Of a stretch of DNA of 64,000 bases, positions 54,181 to 62,632 are shown one piece after another; the first letter of the stretch is position 1; the number at the start of each line of letters is the position of its first letter. The stretch comes from Sphingomonas trueperi (GTDB taxonomy: Bacteria > Pseudomonadota > Alphaproteobacteria > Sphingomonadales > Sphingomonadaceae): assembly GCF_011927635.1 (NCBI RefSeq), contig NZ_JAATJB010000015.1:1-64000 (forward strand). The letters run 5' to 3'. The notes under the pieces are model-generated. The model had not been told where the DNA came from. It ran no database searches and saw nothing but the letters and a program-made list of their open reading frames with translations. Both the position numbers and the translations under genes were made by a program.

Positions 54181-55172
54181 TGCCCGGCGGCTTCATCCAG
54201 CGCTCCGCCTCTGGCGCAGTGATGTTCGATTCGGCCATCGACAGCGCGGGCAAGGCGCTCGGGGAGTTCACCGTGGGAGCAGGGGCCGGCTCCCTCACCG
54301 ATGGTCGCTTGCTTGCCGGAAAGGGCTTCGTGTTCCCGAAGACGCCCTACCAGTTCGGCACCACCCGCACCTTCACCTTCTCCGGGGCAACACTGAGCTG
54401 GGACGCGCAGACCATCGCGGGGCCGACTGCCTACATCTATGCCGTCGGGAAGGCCAACAACCCGGCTTATGTGTCGACCCATGTGCCCGGTACCGCCGGG
54501 TTCTTCGCCCGTGACGACAACGGCAATTTCATGCTGGACGAGACCTTCTTCACCTATCACTTCCTCGCGAAGGTCACCGCCAGCGTCGCGGTCGGGAACA
54601 ATGTTCCGATCGTGGTGCCGTTTCCCTACAATAACTTGCCGCCCTACGCGATCAGGAGCGACGTGTACGTCACGCCGCTTTCATCCTCGGTCAACTCCGG
54701 CGGCCAGAATGTTCTCGTGGTGCGGGCGTTCGGCACGGGCACGGTCGAGATCTACTTCTTCGGCAAGGTGCCCTCTCTCGGCTCCGGCGGCGGGATGCGC
54801 TGGTGGAGCAATTCGGGCGAGCTGATGGGCGACACCAGCATCCCGATGCTCAATATCGTCGACACGCTGCCTTTCTCCGGCAGCCTGTGGGGTGGCCCCG
54901 ATCGCTATCTGGCCGGCGCGCGTGCGGGGCGGCGCTATGCCGTCATGATGCATTCCCCTGGGCGGCACTATCAGGTTTTTCAGGGTTCAGGTGGGCAGAC
55001 CGGCGGTGGCACCACGCGGATCTCGGTCGCGGCGGGGCGGGTCATCACCTCCGGCGACCAGGACTTCCCTTCCGTGGCCGAGCAGCTTCTGCAGGAGGTA
55101 ACCTCTGGGGGCGCCGCGCAGAACCTGTTCGTCGACGGCTCTTTCTCTCTCATCGATGTGACAGGAATGTAG
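54180..55172 (+). CDS. Tail fibre/tip accessory protein, unknown
   Basis: A 330-residue beta-rich protein (RSASGAVMFDSAIDSAGKALGEFTVGAG..., LDETFFTYHFLAKVTASVAVGNNVPIVVPFP, GRRYAVMMHSPGRHYQVFQGSG). It looks like a surface-exposed virion protein and lies between the fibre and the DUF4376 gene. No family recognised. The start is ATG 54180, overlapping the preceding stop. Confidence 0.68.
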   Translation: MPGGFIQRSASGAVMFDSAIDSAGKALGEFTVGAGAGSLTDGRLLAGKGFVFPKTPYQFGTTRTFTFSGATLSWDAQTIAGPTAYIYAVGKANNPAYVSTHVPGTAGFFARDDNGNFMLDETFFTYHFLAKVTASVAVGNNVPIVVPFPYNNLPPYAIRSDVYVTPLSSSVNSGGQNVLVVRAFGTGTVEIYFFGKVPSLGSGGGMRWWSNSGELMGDTSIPMLNIVDTLPFSGSLWGGPDRYLAGARAGRRYAVMMHSPGRHYQVFQGSGGQTGGGTTRISVAAGRVITSGDQDFPSVAEQLLQEVTSGGAAQNLFVDGSFSLIDVTGM

Positions 55173-55174
55173 GC

Positions 55175-55813
55175 ATGTTCATCCGCGAAATGGTGGCGCC
55201 GAACGGTGCGGCCACCCGCTTTCATCGCGCAATCCGCTTCGAGGTGCGCCCTGATGCCACGCATGCGGTGGTGCAAAGCTATCACCTTGCGGACATGCAA
55301 CTCGTGTCCTGGGAAGACGTGTACACGATCCCGCTGCTGGTGCGCATCACCAGCCTGCAGGATGTCGAGCAGATCCTGACCGCGCCTGGTGCCCCGTTCG
55401 ACGGCGGAACGGTGATCGACCCGATGGCGGGAGATCTGCAGCTCGCGAAGGCCCGTGCCTGGGCGGCGGTGAAGGCGGCACGCGATCGAGCGGCGGACGG
55501 CGGCTGCGATTCCGCGCTGGGACGCGTCGACACCACGGATCGCAGTCGCATCCTGATATCGGGCACGGTTCAGATGGCGCAGATCGACAAGGCGGCCGGC
55601 AGGCCATTCTCTGTCGATTGGACGATGGCCGACAACAGCCCAGTGGCGCACGATGCCGACGCCATCATCGCGCTTGGTGTCGCCGTGGGTATGCACACCG
55701 CCGCCTGCTGGGATCGGGCGCAGCAACTGCGCGGCGAGATCGAGGCGGCCGAGACGGTGGAAGAAGTCGCGGCGATCGACATCGCCACCGGTTGGCCGGG
55801 GGCGCCGGCATGA
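55175..55813 (+). CDS. DUF4376 tail fibre-associated protein
   Basis: A 212-residue protein. The C-terminal ~110 residues fit DUF4376 (KAARDRAADGGCDS..., VDWTMADNSPVAHDADAIIALGVAVG, LRGEIEAAETVEEVAAIDIATGWP), commonly found in tail fibre or fibre assembly proteins. The N-terminal part is variable. The start at 55175 follows the preceding stop by 2 bases; the open frame to 54803 is a shadow. Confidence 0.78.
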   Translation: MFIREMVAPNGAATRFHRAIRFEVRPDATHAVVQSYHLADMQLVSWEDVYTIPLLVRITSLQDVEQILTAPGAPFDGGTVIDPMAGDLQLAKARAWAAVKAARDRAADGGCDSALGRVDTTDRSRILISGTVQMAQIDKAAGRPFSVDWTMADNSPVAHDADAIIALGVAVGMHTAACWDRAQQLRGEIEAAETVEEVAAIDIATGWPGAPA

Positions 55814-56307
55814 CAATCACGATAAAGGGGGCAGGGCCAATGACACCGGGTTTCGAGGCCTTGCTGGCGAAGTTCCTGGCGAAATACGGCTGGATCTTGA
55901 TCGGCATCACGTTCGGCTTTGCGGCGAAATATGCGCTGCTGATCAAGCGGGGCGTGCCGGTGAAGGCACGGCTGGTGTTCGCGGATCTGCTGCTGCTGCC
56001 GATGGTGGCGCTGATCGCCTACTGGATGGCCACGCGCGCCGGCTTCGAAGCGGAGGCCTCCGCGCTCTTCTCCGCCTTCTGCGCGGTCGGCGCCGATCGC
56101 CTGGTGAAGCTGCTGACCGATCGCTTCCTGCAGCGCGTCGACAGCGAGGCCGAGCTGGTCGCCAATCAGATGCTCGGCCGTGCGCGGACCGTGGTGGCGA
56201 ACGAGCTGGCGGCGGAATCAATCATCGAGGCGCATGCCGATGGGCGGGCGCCGAAGGAATATGCGGCGCTGAAGCCGCACCCGCAGGCGCCGAAGAAGAA
56301 CGCCTGA
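55810..56307 (+). CDS. Phage holin-like membrane protein
   Basis: A 165-residue protein with two to three hydrophobic helices (YGWILIGITFGFAAKYALLI, ARLVFADLLLLPMVALIAYWM, AEASALFSAFCAVGADRLVKLL) and a charged, Lys-rich cytosolic tail. It is directly upstream of the muramidase and fits LydA/holin family 3-type topology. It would form membrane lesions that release the endolysin. Confidence 0.78.
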   Translation: MTITIKGAGPMTPGFEALLAKFLAKYGWILIGITFGFAAKYALLIKRGVPVKARLVFADLLLLPMVALIAYWMATRAGFEAEASALFSAFCAVGADRLVKLLTDRFLQRVDSEAELVANQMLGRARTVVANELAAESIIEAHADGRAPKEYAALKPHPQAPKKNA

Positions 56308-56332
56308 TCTTCCTCTAATCCGGAGAATATCG

Positions 56333-57019
56333 ATGGATCTGACGACGCTTCGGCGGCGGCTGGCGGAGCTTGGCCAGCGGCCCGGGGCTGATGGCGCGCC
56401 GTTTGGCGCGGCCGATCGCTCCGCCATCCTGACGGCGCTGACCGACGGCCCCGATTACAAGCTGGGCGACGACGACGTTGCCGACGCGGCCGACCAGATA
56501 AAGGTGGAGCCCGCCGCGATCTGGGCGGTGTGGGACGTGGAGGGTAGCGCCGCGCCCTTCATCGACGGGCGGCCCACAATCCTGTTCGAGCCGCATCGGT
56601 TCAGCCGGGCCACCGGCCATCGCTACGACGTAAGCCACCCCACAATTTCGTCGCGGAAGTGGAACCGCAAGCTATACCCGGCCAAGCAGGTGGGGCGCTG
56701 GACGCAGCTGCTGGACGCGGTGGCGCTGGATGTCGACGCGGGCTTCGCCTCGGCCAGCTATGGCGGCTTCCAGATCCTCGGCGAGAATTTCGAGGTCTGC
56801 GGCGCCACGTCGCCTTGGTCCTTCGCCTGGCAGCAGGCCCAGACCGAGGCCGACCAGCTCGCCGCCTTCCTCAAATTCGTCCAGGGCAATGGCCTGGTCG
56901 GCGCGCTACGTCGGCACGATTGGGCCGCGTTCGCCAAGGGCTACAACGGCACCGCCTATCGCGAGAACCGCTATGACGAACGCCTCGCGGCAGCCTTCGT
57001 GAAGCGGGGTGGCGCGTGA
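56333..57019 (+). CDS. Endolysin, N-acetylmuramidase family (DUF3380)
   Basis: A 228-residue peptidoglycan hydrolase. The N-terminal ~45 residues are a small helical domain. The catalytic domain starts at AIWAVWDVEGSAAPFIDGRPTILFEPHRFSR with the active-site Glu in DVEG, followed by NRKLYPAKQVGRWTQL and ASYGGFQILGENFEVCG, all typical of the family. No signal peptide, so holin-dependent. RBS GGAG is 8-9 bases upstream. Confidence 0.92.
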   Translation: MDLTTLRRRLAELGQRPGADGAPFGAADRSAILTALTDGPDYKLGDDDVADAADQIKVEPAAIWAVWDVEGSAAPFIDGRPTILFEPHRFSRATGHRYDVSHPTISSRKWNRKLYPAKQVGRWTQLLDAVALDVDAGFASASYGGFQILGENFEVCGATSPWSFAWQQAQTEADQLAAFLKFVQGNGLVGALRRHDWAAFAKGYNGTAYRENRYDERLAAAFVKRGGA

Positions 57020-57255
57020 ACTCCCGCGAACAGCTGATCGCCTATCTGGCGACGCTGGTGGCGCTGGTGGTGGTGCTGCTGGGCGCGATGATCATCGCGG
57101 CGCTGTCGAACGGCATCATCGGCAAAATGGAGGCCTTCGGCCTGGGCACCGTCACCGGCGGCCTGATCGGCCTGATGCGCCTTCCGTCCGCGCGGCCGCT
57201 GGAGCCCGCCGGCACTCCCTCCGATCCCGTCAGCACCAAGGATGTCACGCCATGA
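57016..57255 (+). CDS. Small membrane protein in lysis cassette
   Basis: A 79-residue protein with two hydrophobic helices (YLATLVALVVVLLGAMIIAAL, MEAFGLGTVTGGLIGLM) and a Pro-rich tail. It lies between endolysin and spanin, starts in an overlap with the endolysin stop and may act as second holin or antiholin. No specific family. Confidence 0.68.
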   Translation: MNSREQLIAYLATLVALVVVLLGAMIIAALSNGIIGKMEAFGLGTVTGGLIGLMRLPSARPLEPAGTPSDPVSTKDVTP

Positions 57256-57608
57256 CGTTGCCCAGCCTCCGAACCATTCTGATCATCCTCGGCATCTTGG
57301 CCGCGCTCGGCCTAGCGCTGTTCGTGCGCGGCTGCAGCGGATCCGAGACCCGCGTCAAGCTCGCGAACGGGCAGGGTGCCGCCGCGACCGAAAGCGCGCG
57401 GGATACCGTGCTGACAATCGGCAACCAGACCGCCGCCGAAGGCCACATCGACGACATCACCAAGGAGAACGAGCATGAAATACGTGCAGCGCCTGGCGCG
57501 AATGCTCCCGTTGATCCCGCTGCTCGCGACGCAGGCCTGCGGGCTCTTTGCAAGCGGGCGTCCTATCGTAGCGACCCAAAGTGCCTGCAGTTCGCTGCTC
57601 CCCGATGA
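57252..57608 (+). CDS. Inner-membrane spanin (Rz-like)
   Basis: A 118-residue protein with one N-terminal transmembrane helix (RTILIILGILAALGLALFVRG) and a periplasmic helical, charged region (TAAEGHIDDITKENEHEIRAAPGAN) ending in a Cys-containing segment. Size, topology and position fit Rz-type i-spanins, which fuse inner and outer membrane at lysis. The lipoprotein gene at 57475 overlaps it in another frame, as Rz/Rz1 genes do. Confidence 0.78.
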   Translation: MTLPSLRTILIILGILAALGLALFVRGCSGSETRVKLANGQGAAATESARDTVLTIGNQTAAEGHIDDITKENEHEIRAAPGANAPVDPAARDAGLRALCKRASYRSDPKCLQFAAPR

Positions 57609-57807
57609 ATGGCTGTCGGGCGTGGTCGGCGCGCCGCTGCCGACCGGTGACGTACTGGCCGACTGGCAGGTGTTTGCCGACGCGCAGACCGGCCAGCTCG
57701 ACAAGGCGAACGATCGCTATCGCGCGGCGATCGGCATCGTCGGCCGCTGCGAAGCGCGCGACGCGGCTGCGGTGAAGCGGGCCAGCCGCAGCTTCCTCGG
57801 GCTCTAA
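57475..57807 (+). CDS. Lysis-cassette lipoprotein (possible o-spanin)
   Basis: A 110-residue protein with a lipoprotein signal (ARMLPLIPLLATQAC, lipobox Cys near 22). Its first 45 codons overlap the spanin gene in a different frame. The Rz1 role is suggested by the overlap, but the mature part (about 88 residues, helical, with two Cys) is longer and less Pro-rich than usual Rz1, so the role is not certain. Confidence 0.66.
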   Translation: MKYVQRLARMLPLIPLLATQACGLFASGRPIVATQSACSSLLPDEWLSGVVGAPLPTGDVLADWQVFADAQTGQLDKANDRYRAAIGIVGRCEARDAAAVKRASRSFLGL

Positions 57808-57852
57808 TTTCCCGCTCCCGCCACTTCCACGACAAGAAAAGGGTCTCGACCG

Positions 57853-59571
57853 ATGAAAACCATCCTGCTCTGGGACCAGCGGTTCCCGGATCGTCCGCCA
57901 CACCGAATGTCGGTGAACGACACCTTCGCCTCGGCCGCCGTACGCTCCGGCTTCGCGGCGCCGGTCGACCCGGCCGATTTTGCTACGCTGAACGTCGGTG
58001 GCCCGCTCGATCCCGGCACGCCGACCGAGATCGCGTTGGAAGACGGTGTATCGAAGCGGATGCGGCGAATTGCGGTGCCGGCGAGCGTGGCGGCGATCGC
58101 GATCTCGTTGGGCGTGGGCGCGAGCATTGGGAAGCCAATCAGTGCGACGCCGTTGCCGACGTTGACCCTGACGCCCACCAGCGCCTCGATCCCTGCGAAC
58201 ACGGCAGCCGGCTATCAGCTGTTCGCGATCGGCAACGTACCTGCGGGTGTGACGCCTACGATCAGTCCGAACGACGGCCGCTTCGTGATCAGCGGGAGCG
58301 CCGGCACCGGCTGGGTCGCCGTTGTCGGTCTGAGCGCGCTTAGTGCCGGATCGGTCGACATCGCCGTTTCTGCAGCCGGCGCCAATGGAGCCTCCTTCGC
58401 GCTCACCGTCACGGCAGCGTCATCGGTGACTTTTCAATTCCCTGCGGTTCAAGCCAAAATGGCGGCTGGCCAGCGATCGCAAATTGCGATCGTCGGGGAC
58501 AGCGCAGTTGCGGGCTGGGGCGGCGGCGTCGACAGCGGCACGGGGGCTGCCAGCCAATCGACCGCGGGTAATGCTCCGGGCAACTATCTCCGCAACAAGT
58601 CTTGGCCTGCCCAGCTCAAGGATATGCTGATCGCTCGCGGCGTTCCATGCCGACACGACGCGTTCTTCACCTCGCAGCCCGACTCGAGCGTGGCGAACAT
58701 GCAGGCCGCAAATCCGAATATCGTTATCGGTACCGGCTGGACGCTGACCAACTATAGCCTTAGCGGCTCGATGTTGAACTGTCCGAACACGGTCACCACG
58801 CCGATTACGTTCACCCCTGAAATCGCGGCCGACTCCTTCGACATCATCCATTCGGCAACGGCGGGCCTGGGGATCATCGTGGTCCAGGACGAAGATGGCC
58901 TCAACGTCCAGATCAACGAGGGCACCAACAGCGGCGCTCAGGTTGTCACGGCGAGCGGCAACGGCATGAAGCGGACCACCATCACGCGCCCCGTCGCCTC
59001 GACGAAGCCGATCACCATCACCCGCGTTTCTGGCGGCCAGGTCTTTCTGGTTGGCATCATTCCCTACAACTCGACGTCGCCCTGCCTTGAGATCCTCAAC
59101 CTCGGCTGGCCTGGCGCCAAGGCGTTCGGCACCAACGGGACCGGCCACTGGAATATCTATTCCGATCCGTCGACCATGACCGCGGCGACGCCGTACAATG
59201 CACTCGGCGCGCTCAACTCGGATGCCTATATCATCGAGCTGGGCACGAACGACGCCAACCAGGCCGTGACCGCGACGGACTTCCAGACCGCGATGACCAA
59301 CATCGCCACCAAGCTGAAGGGCCAGGCTGGCGGGAATGGCGCCAACGTGGCGCTGGTCAAATGCCGAGTTGCCATGACCGGCGGCTACAATATGTCGTCG
59401 GAAATGCTCGCGGTGATAGACACTGTCACGGCGAACCTAAGCCTGGCGCCGGTGATCAACTACAATGTGATCCCGTTCGTCACCACCGATCGGTTCGACG
59501 GCACGCACCTCTCAGCGCAAGGCTACGCCAAGGAAGCGACTGTCGCGCGCCAGAGCATGATCGGCTCGTAA
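57853..59571 (+). CDS. SGNH-fold esterase with Ig-like N-terminal domain (virion or lysogeny cargo)
   Basis: A 572-residue protein. The first ~75 residues look like a virion-anchoring segment, residues ~100-190 an Ig-like domain (LPTLTLTPTSASIPANTAAG). The SGNH hydrolase domain follows: block I IAIVGDSAVAG with Ser217, block III ELGTNDANQ with Asn about 466, block V DGTHLSAQGY with Asp549 and His552. A carbohydrate-binding-like insert separates blocks I and III. Such phage enzymes deacetylate capsule or surface polysaccharide. No signal peptide, consistent with a tail-borne enzyme. Confidence 0.85.
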   Translation: MKTILLWDQRFPDRPPHRMSVNDTFASAAVRSGFAAPVDPADFATLNVGGPLDPGTPTEIALEDGVSKRMRRIAVPASVAAIAISLGVGASIGKPISATPLPTLTLTPTSASIPANTAAGYQLFAIGNVPAGVTPTISPNDGRFVISGSAGTGWVAVVGLSALSAGSVDIAVSAAGANGASFALTVTAASSVTFQFPAVQAKMAAGQRSQIAIVGDSAVAGWGGGVDSGTGAASQSTAGNAPGNYLRNKSWPAQLKDMLIARGVPCRHDAFFTSQPDSSVANMQAANPNIVIGTGWTLTNYSLSGSMLNCPNTVTTPITFTPEIAADSFDIIHSATAGLGIIVVQDEDGLNVQINEGTNSGAQVVTASGNGMKRTTITRPVASTKPITITRVSGGQVFLVGIIPYNSTSPCLEILNLGWPGAKAFGTNGTGHWNIYSDPSTMTAATPYNALGALNSDAYIIELGTNDANQAVTATDFQTAMTNIATKLKGQAGGNGANVALVKCRVAMTGGYNMSSEMLAVIDTVTANLSLAPVINYNVIPFVTTDRFDGTHLSAQGYAKEATVARQSMIGS

Positions 59572-59819
59572 TGGCCACCCAGACCGAGCAATGGGTTGCC
59601 GACTGGCTCTCCCCGTTCCTGCAGTCGATCAAGGCGATGGTGTCGTTTCCGGACACGCCTCGCCTCGTCTGCCTCGTCTTGCAGACGGGGCACATCGTTT
59701 TCCACCGCGACGGCTTATTCTCGGTATCCGATCCCGACGAGCCACAGGAGAAGACGGCGCAGAAGCTGCATGGGTTGATCGCCGTCACCGCGCAGTTCGA
59801 CCCGCCGCCGGCCCAATAA
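59571..59819 (+). CDS. Hypothetical small phage protein
   Basis: An 82-residue protein (MATQTEQWVADWLSPFLQSI...) with a hydrophobic middle (RLVCLVLQTGHIVFHRDGLF). TAATG coupling on both sides places it in the same transcript as the esterase. Not recognised. Confidence 0.6.
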   Translation: MATQTEQWVADWLSPFLQSIKAMVSFPDTPRLVCLVLQTGHIVFHRDGLFSVSDPDEPQEKTAQKLHGLIAVTAQFDPPPAQ

Positions 59820-60169
59820 TGGCACTCTGCGATCGGTGCCGGTGCCAGGTCGAAAGCGTGCATGAATGGGGCCCGTGGCGGGTGGAAGGGGCGTATAGCA
59901 CCGCTCCGACCATCTACTTCCGTTCCCACTATGTGCATGCGCGCGGACGGTGCGCGGTGCTGCTGGCCCTCCTGATCCAGCGGAAAGGCAAGCTGCCGGT
60001 GTCGAGCGTGGAGTCCATGGCGCCGGTTCGAGAGGGGACCTGCTCGAACGTCGGCATCCAGCTCGCCTATCGGGTGCGAAAGCTGGTGCGCGAGGCCACC
60101 GGTGGCGCTTGGCGCCTTACAGCAGTGATCGATGGCTTATACTTGCTCGAACAAGCTAAAGGGGCCTAG
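59819..60169 (+). CDS. Winged-helix protein with N-terminal Cys motif
   Basis: A 116-residue protein. An N-terminal CDRCRCQVES metal-binding-like motif is followed by a segment resembling the OmpR-type winged helix (CAVLLALLIQRKGKLPVSSVESM, VGIQLAYRVRKLVREATGGAWRLTAVIDGLYLL). It lacks a receiver. It lies at the end of the late operon, so it may control late or cargo genes. A probable DNA-binding protein; targets unknown. Confidence 0.65.
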   Translation: MALCDRCRCQVESVHEWGPWRVEGAYSTAPTIYFRSHYVHARGRCAVLLALLIQRKGKLPVSSVESMAPVREGTCSNVGIQLAYRVRKLVREATGGAWRLTAVIDGLYLLEQAKGA

Positions 60170-60249
60170 CAAGCGTCACTATCAAGACACAACGGCCGAA
60201 GATCGGCGCTTGCGGCATCGCGAGGCTATAGCTTAGAAGCTAACCCTAG

Positions 60250-60280
60250 AAGAGTCCTGCTGACACAGGCAGGAGTCTTT
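60250..60280 (+). terminator. Probable terminator at end of late operon
   Basis: TCCTGC/GCAGGA stem (60255-60260 and 60269-60274), extended by AAGA/TCTT with one mismatch. TTTCCTT follows, beginning at 60278. It separates the late operon from the acyltransferase gene. Confidence 0.55.
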
Positions 60281-60304
60281 CCTTCAAGGGGGGCGAAGGG
60301 CGAC

Positions 60305-61408
60305 ATGAGCGTTGAAAGTGAGATTGTGCGTCCTGCACAGTCGGTCGGGGGGCGATACAAGACGCTCGATGCAATCCGGGGAATGGCCGCGCTAGCAGTC
60401 GCTGCCTACCATCTCGGCCAGAGGGACGTGCAATTCATCCCGGGGGGCTATCTCGCGGTCGATTTGTTCTTCATCCTCAGCGGATTCGTCATCGCCCTAA
60501 ATTATGAAGGCAAGCTCACCAATGGGTTGAGCTTTGCTGACTTCTTCTGGCAGAGAATTTTGCGGCTCTATCCGATTTATTTCGTAGGGCTTGTGCTCGG
60601 CTGCCTGAGGCAGGTTGGTGGCGTCTTGCTGCATCTCCCCCATAGCCTGGGGATGGGGGAAGTCGCTTTTGCCGCGCTGTGCGCGTTATTCATGCTGCCC
60701 GCCCCACCGATGGGACCTGGGCCTTATGAGCTTTTCCCGCTGAATATCCCCAGCTGGTCCCTATTCTTCGAGTTCGCGGTGAACGTCCTGTTCGCGCTGG
60801 TCTTGGTGCGCCTGCGGACCCGGCATCTGCTGATTATTTCCGCTGCCGCGCTGGCATGGCTGGCACCGCAGATCGCTTCGCCGGAGTTCTTCAACGTCGG
60901 CTGGTCTTGGCAGCATTTCGATCTTGGTTTGGCCCGCACGCTGTTCGCCTTCCCGGTGGGGATGGTGCTCTGGCGGCGGATGCGCCTTTCCGATCGAAGG
61001 GTCTCCTGGATCTCGCTGGCGGTGGTGGGGCTCGTGTTGGTGTTGATGATGGCCCCCGTTGGCAATCATCGGCGGCCGATGTTCGAACTCCTCACCGTCT
61101 TGGCGATCTTTCCTTTGATCGTGTGGTTCGGCGTCCACTACGAGCTTCCGGCAAAGGTGGCTCCGCTTTTCAGCTATCTTGGCGACATCTCCTACGCGGT
61201 CTACGCGATCCACTTTCCGTTAGTGGTTGTGTTCGTGATGCTGGGCAAGCGTCTGCATCTCCATGGCCTCGTAACCACGGGTCTGTTCGTGCTGTCGGTC
61301 GGTTTATTGGCCAGCGCGGTGGTCCACTGGTTCGACACACCAGTCCGGCGCATGCTGCGAGGGTTCGTCGCGGGACGAGCGGGGACGCGATCGACAGCCA
61401 CGGCTTGA
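60305..61408 (+). CDS. Acyltransferase-3 family membrane protein
   Basis: A 367-residue polytopic membrane protein (about ten helices) of the OafA/acyltransferase-3 family. Family signs: RYKTLDAIRGMAALAVAAYHLGQRD with the conserved His, GYLAVDLFFILSGFVIA, and the late GDISYAVYAIHFPLVVV. These enzymes usually O-acetylate surface polysaccharides; phage copies cause lysogenic conversion that blocks superinfection. It lies after a terminator and before the right end, in the usual cargo position. Confidence 0.88.
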   Translation: MSVESEIVRPAQSVGGRYKTLDAIRGMAALAVAAYHLGQRDVQFIPGGYLAVDLFFILSGFVIALNYEGKLTNGLSFADFFWQRILRLYPIYFVGLVLGCLRQVGGVLLHLPHSLGMGEVAFAALCALFMLPAPPMGPGPYELFPLNIPSWSLFFEFAVNVLFALVLVRLRTRHLLIISAAALAWLAPQIASPEFFNVGWSWQHFDLGLARTLFAFPVGMVLWRRMRLSDRRVSWISLAVVGLVLVLMMAPVGNHRRPMFELLTVLAIFPLIVWFGVHYELPAKVAPLFSYLGDISYAVYAIHFPLVVVFVMLGKRLHLHGLVTTGLFVLSVGLLASAVVHWFDTPVRRMLRGFVAGRAGTRSTATA

Positions 61409-61489
61409 TGGGGAGCTGCCAGCGAACAGCGGCCGCCTTGGAAGATAGCTGCCCTCGACTCCTGCGAATGTTCTCTCCATGTTCCGCGA

Positions 61490-61810
61490 ATGCGAGTCGC
61501 CAGAGACCGAGCCATCTTCCATGCGCTGTGCGTGGTGGACGAGGCGCAGGAGCGCGCCAGAACCGGAGCTGTGCCGCCAACGGCGGGGCTCCGGCTGGCG
61601 CTAGCGTTCCTGCATCTCTGCGGAGCGGAGCGGAGCTGGATCGAGCAGTTCTGGAAAGCAGCGGTCGGGCGGTCGGAGACGGGGCAGGGTGCCACCGCGT
61701 TCGGCCGCAGCCAGGAGATGACAGCGGCCGTGAACGCGATCACGCGTGCGGTGGGCGTCGAGAGATCCTCGGCGTTCTTGGACGCTCTGCGTGACGCGCG
61801 CCGCAGCTAG
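61490..61810 (+). CDS. Hypothetical small phage protein
   Basis: A 106-residue helical protein (MRVARDRAIFHALCVVDEAQERARTG...). Found in the right-end cargo region; not recognised. Start chosen as the first ATG; there is no strong RBS. Its stop overlaps convergently with the hicB stop region. Confidence 0.5.
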   Translation: MRVARDRAIFHALCVVDEAQERARTGAVPPTAGLRLALAFLHLCGAERSWIEQFWKAAVGRSETGQGATAFGRSQEMTAAVNAITRAVGVERSSAFLDALRDARRS

Positions 61811-62211
61811 CGTTGCGGCGCGGCGGCTACTTTTCCGCCGAGCTTTTCGCGCGCCGCTTCGGCGAGGAAACGAGATCGATTGCTGGCGACGCGATCGATC
61901 CGCGCGAGCAACTGATCCTCGATCGTGATTTGAACTCGAACGGCGCGGCCCGGGCGCTCGCCTGCAACCAGAAGCCTTGCGACCTCGACGCTACCCTCCT
62001 CTGGATGGATGGCATCGATCGCGGACGGCTCGGGAATCGGGTCGCCGAATTCGGACATGACGGACAGGTGCCCCTCAAGCGCCTCTTGCGCGCCTTCGGC
62101 GGCTTCCTGGGCAGTGCTGCCGGCGGAAACGCAGCCCGGCAGGTCCGGGAAGTACACGCCGAACCCCTCCGAGTCTTTTTCGATGATCGCAGGATAGTAG
62201 ACGGTTGCCAT
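61807..62211 (-). CDS. hicB: HicB-family antitoxin
   Basis: A 134-residue antitoxin. The N-terminal partial RNase H-like fold has YYPAIIEKDSEGFGVYFPDLPGCVSAGSTAQEA, the HicB hallmark. The C-terminal ribbon-helix-helix (VRVQITIEDQLLARIDRVASNRSRFLAEAAREKL) binds the operator. The start at 62211 is chosen because GAAGGGA lies 6 bases upstream; an ATG two codons earlier is alternative. It follows hicA by 35 bases. Confidence 0.92.
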   Translation of the reverse strand: MATVYYPAIIEKDSEGFGVYFPDLPGCVSAGSTAQEAAEGAQEALEGHLSVMSEFGDPIPEPSAIDAIHPEEGSVEVARLLVAGERPGRAVRVQITIEDQLLARIDRVASNRSRFLAEAAREKLGGKVAAAPQR

Positions 62212-62246
62212 AATCATTCCCTTCTCGGGCAGATGGTGTGTGCCGC

Positions 62247-62438
62247 TCACTTATTGAGCGGCACACCAGTTTGCTTCGTGATGCTGTTGAGCGTGCCCTT
62301 GGGCAGGTGGCTCTTCGGGTGGGGAACCGTTGCCAAGCCGGGCTTTGTCGGGTGGCGGAAGTGCTTGTGGCTTCCGGTCTGGCGGACTTCGTACCACCCG
62401 TCTGCTTCGATCAGTTTTATCACTTCCCGGCTTTTCAT
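62247..62438 (-). CDS. hicA: HicA-family mRNA interferase toxin
   Basis: A 63-residue double-stranded-RNA-binding-fold toxin. It has KSREVIKLIEADGWYEVRQTGSHKHFRHP with the catalytic His24 in GSHKHF, and VPHPKSHLPKGTLNSITKQTGV. It degrades mRNA when released from HicB. It precedes hicB, as usual for the type II hicAB module, close to the right end of the prophage. Confidence 0.93.
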   Translation of the reverse strand: MKSREVIKLIEADGWYEVRQTGSHKHFRHPTKPGLATVPHPKSHLPKGTLNSITKQTGVPLNK

Positions 62439-62454
62439 CTCGGCTCCCTCGCTA

Positions 62455-62471
62455 TGTGTATTCTATACACA
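62455..62471. promoter_or_regulatory. Candidate hicAB operator
   Basis: TGTGTATTCTATACACA is a 7-bp-arm palindrome with a 3-base centre, 17 bases upstream of the hicA start. A second TCTATACACAC copy lies near 62495. The surrounding ~80 bases are markedly AT-rich, as in a promoter. Confidence 0.6.
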
Positions 62472-62632
62472 CACAGCCGCCGCGACGCAAGCATCTATAC
62501 ACACGATATACAGCTATCAGCGTATTTTTCCGCTCGAAAGGTTAGCCAAATTCGGCGAGGCCCAGAGGTGATCCGCGCAAAATTCCGGTAGGGTGGACAC
62601 GCTAAACGGTTGATAATGAACGATTGCCGCTA

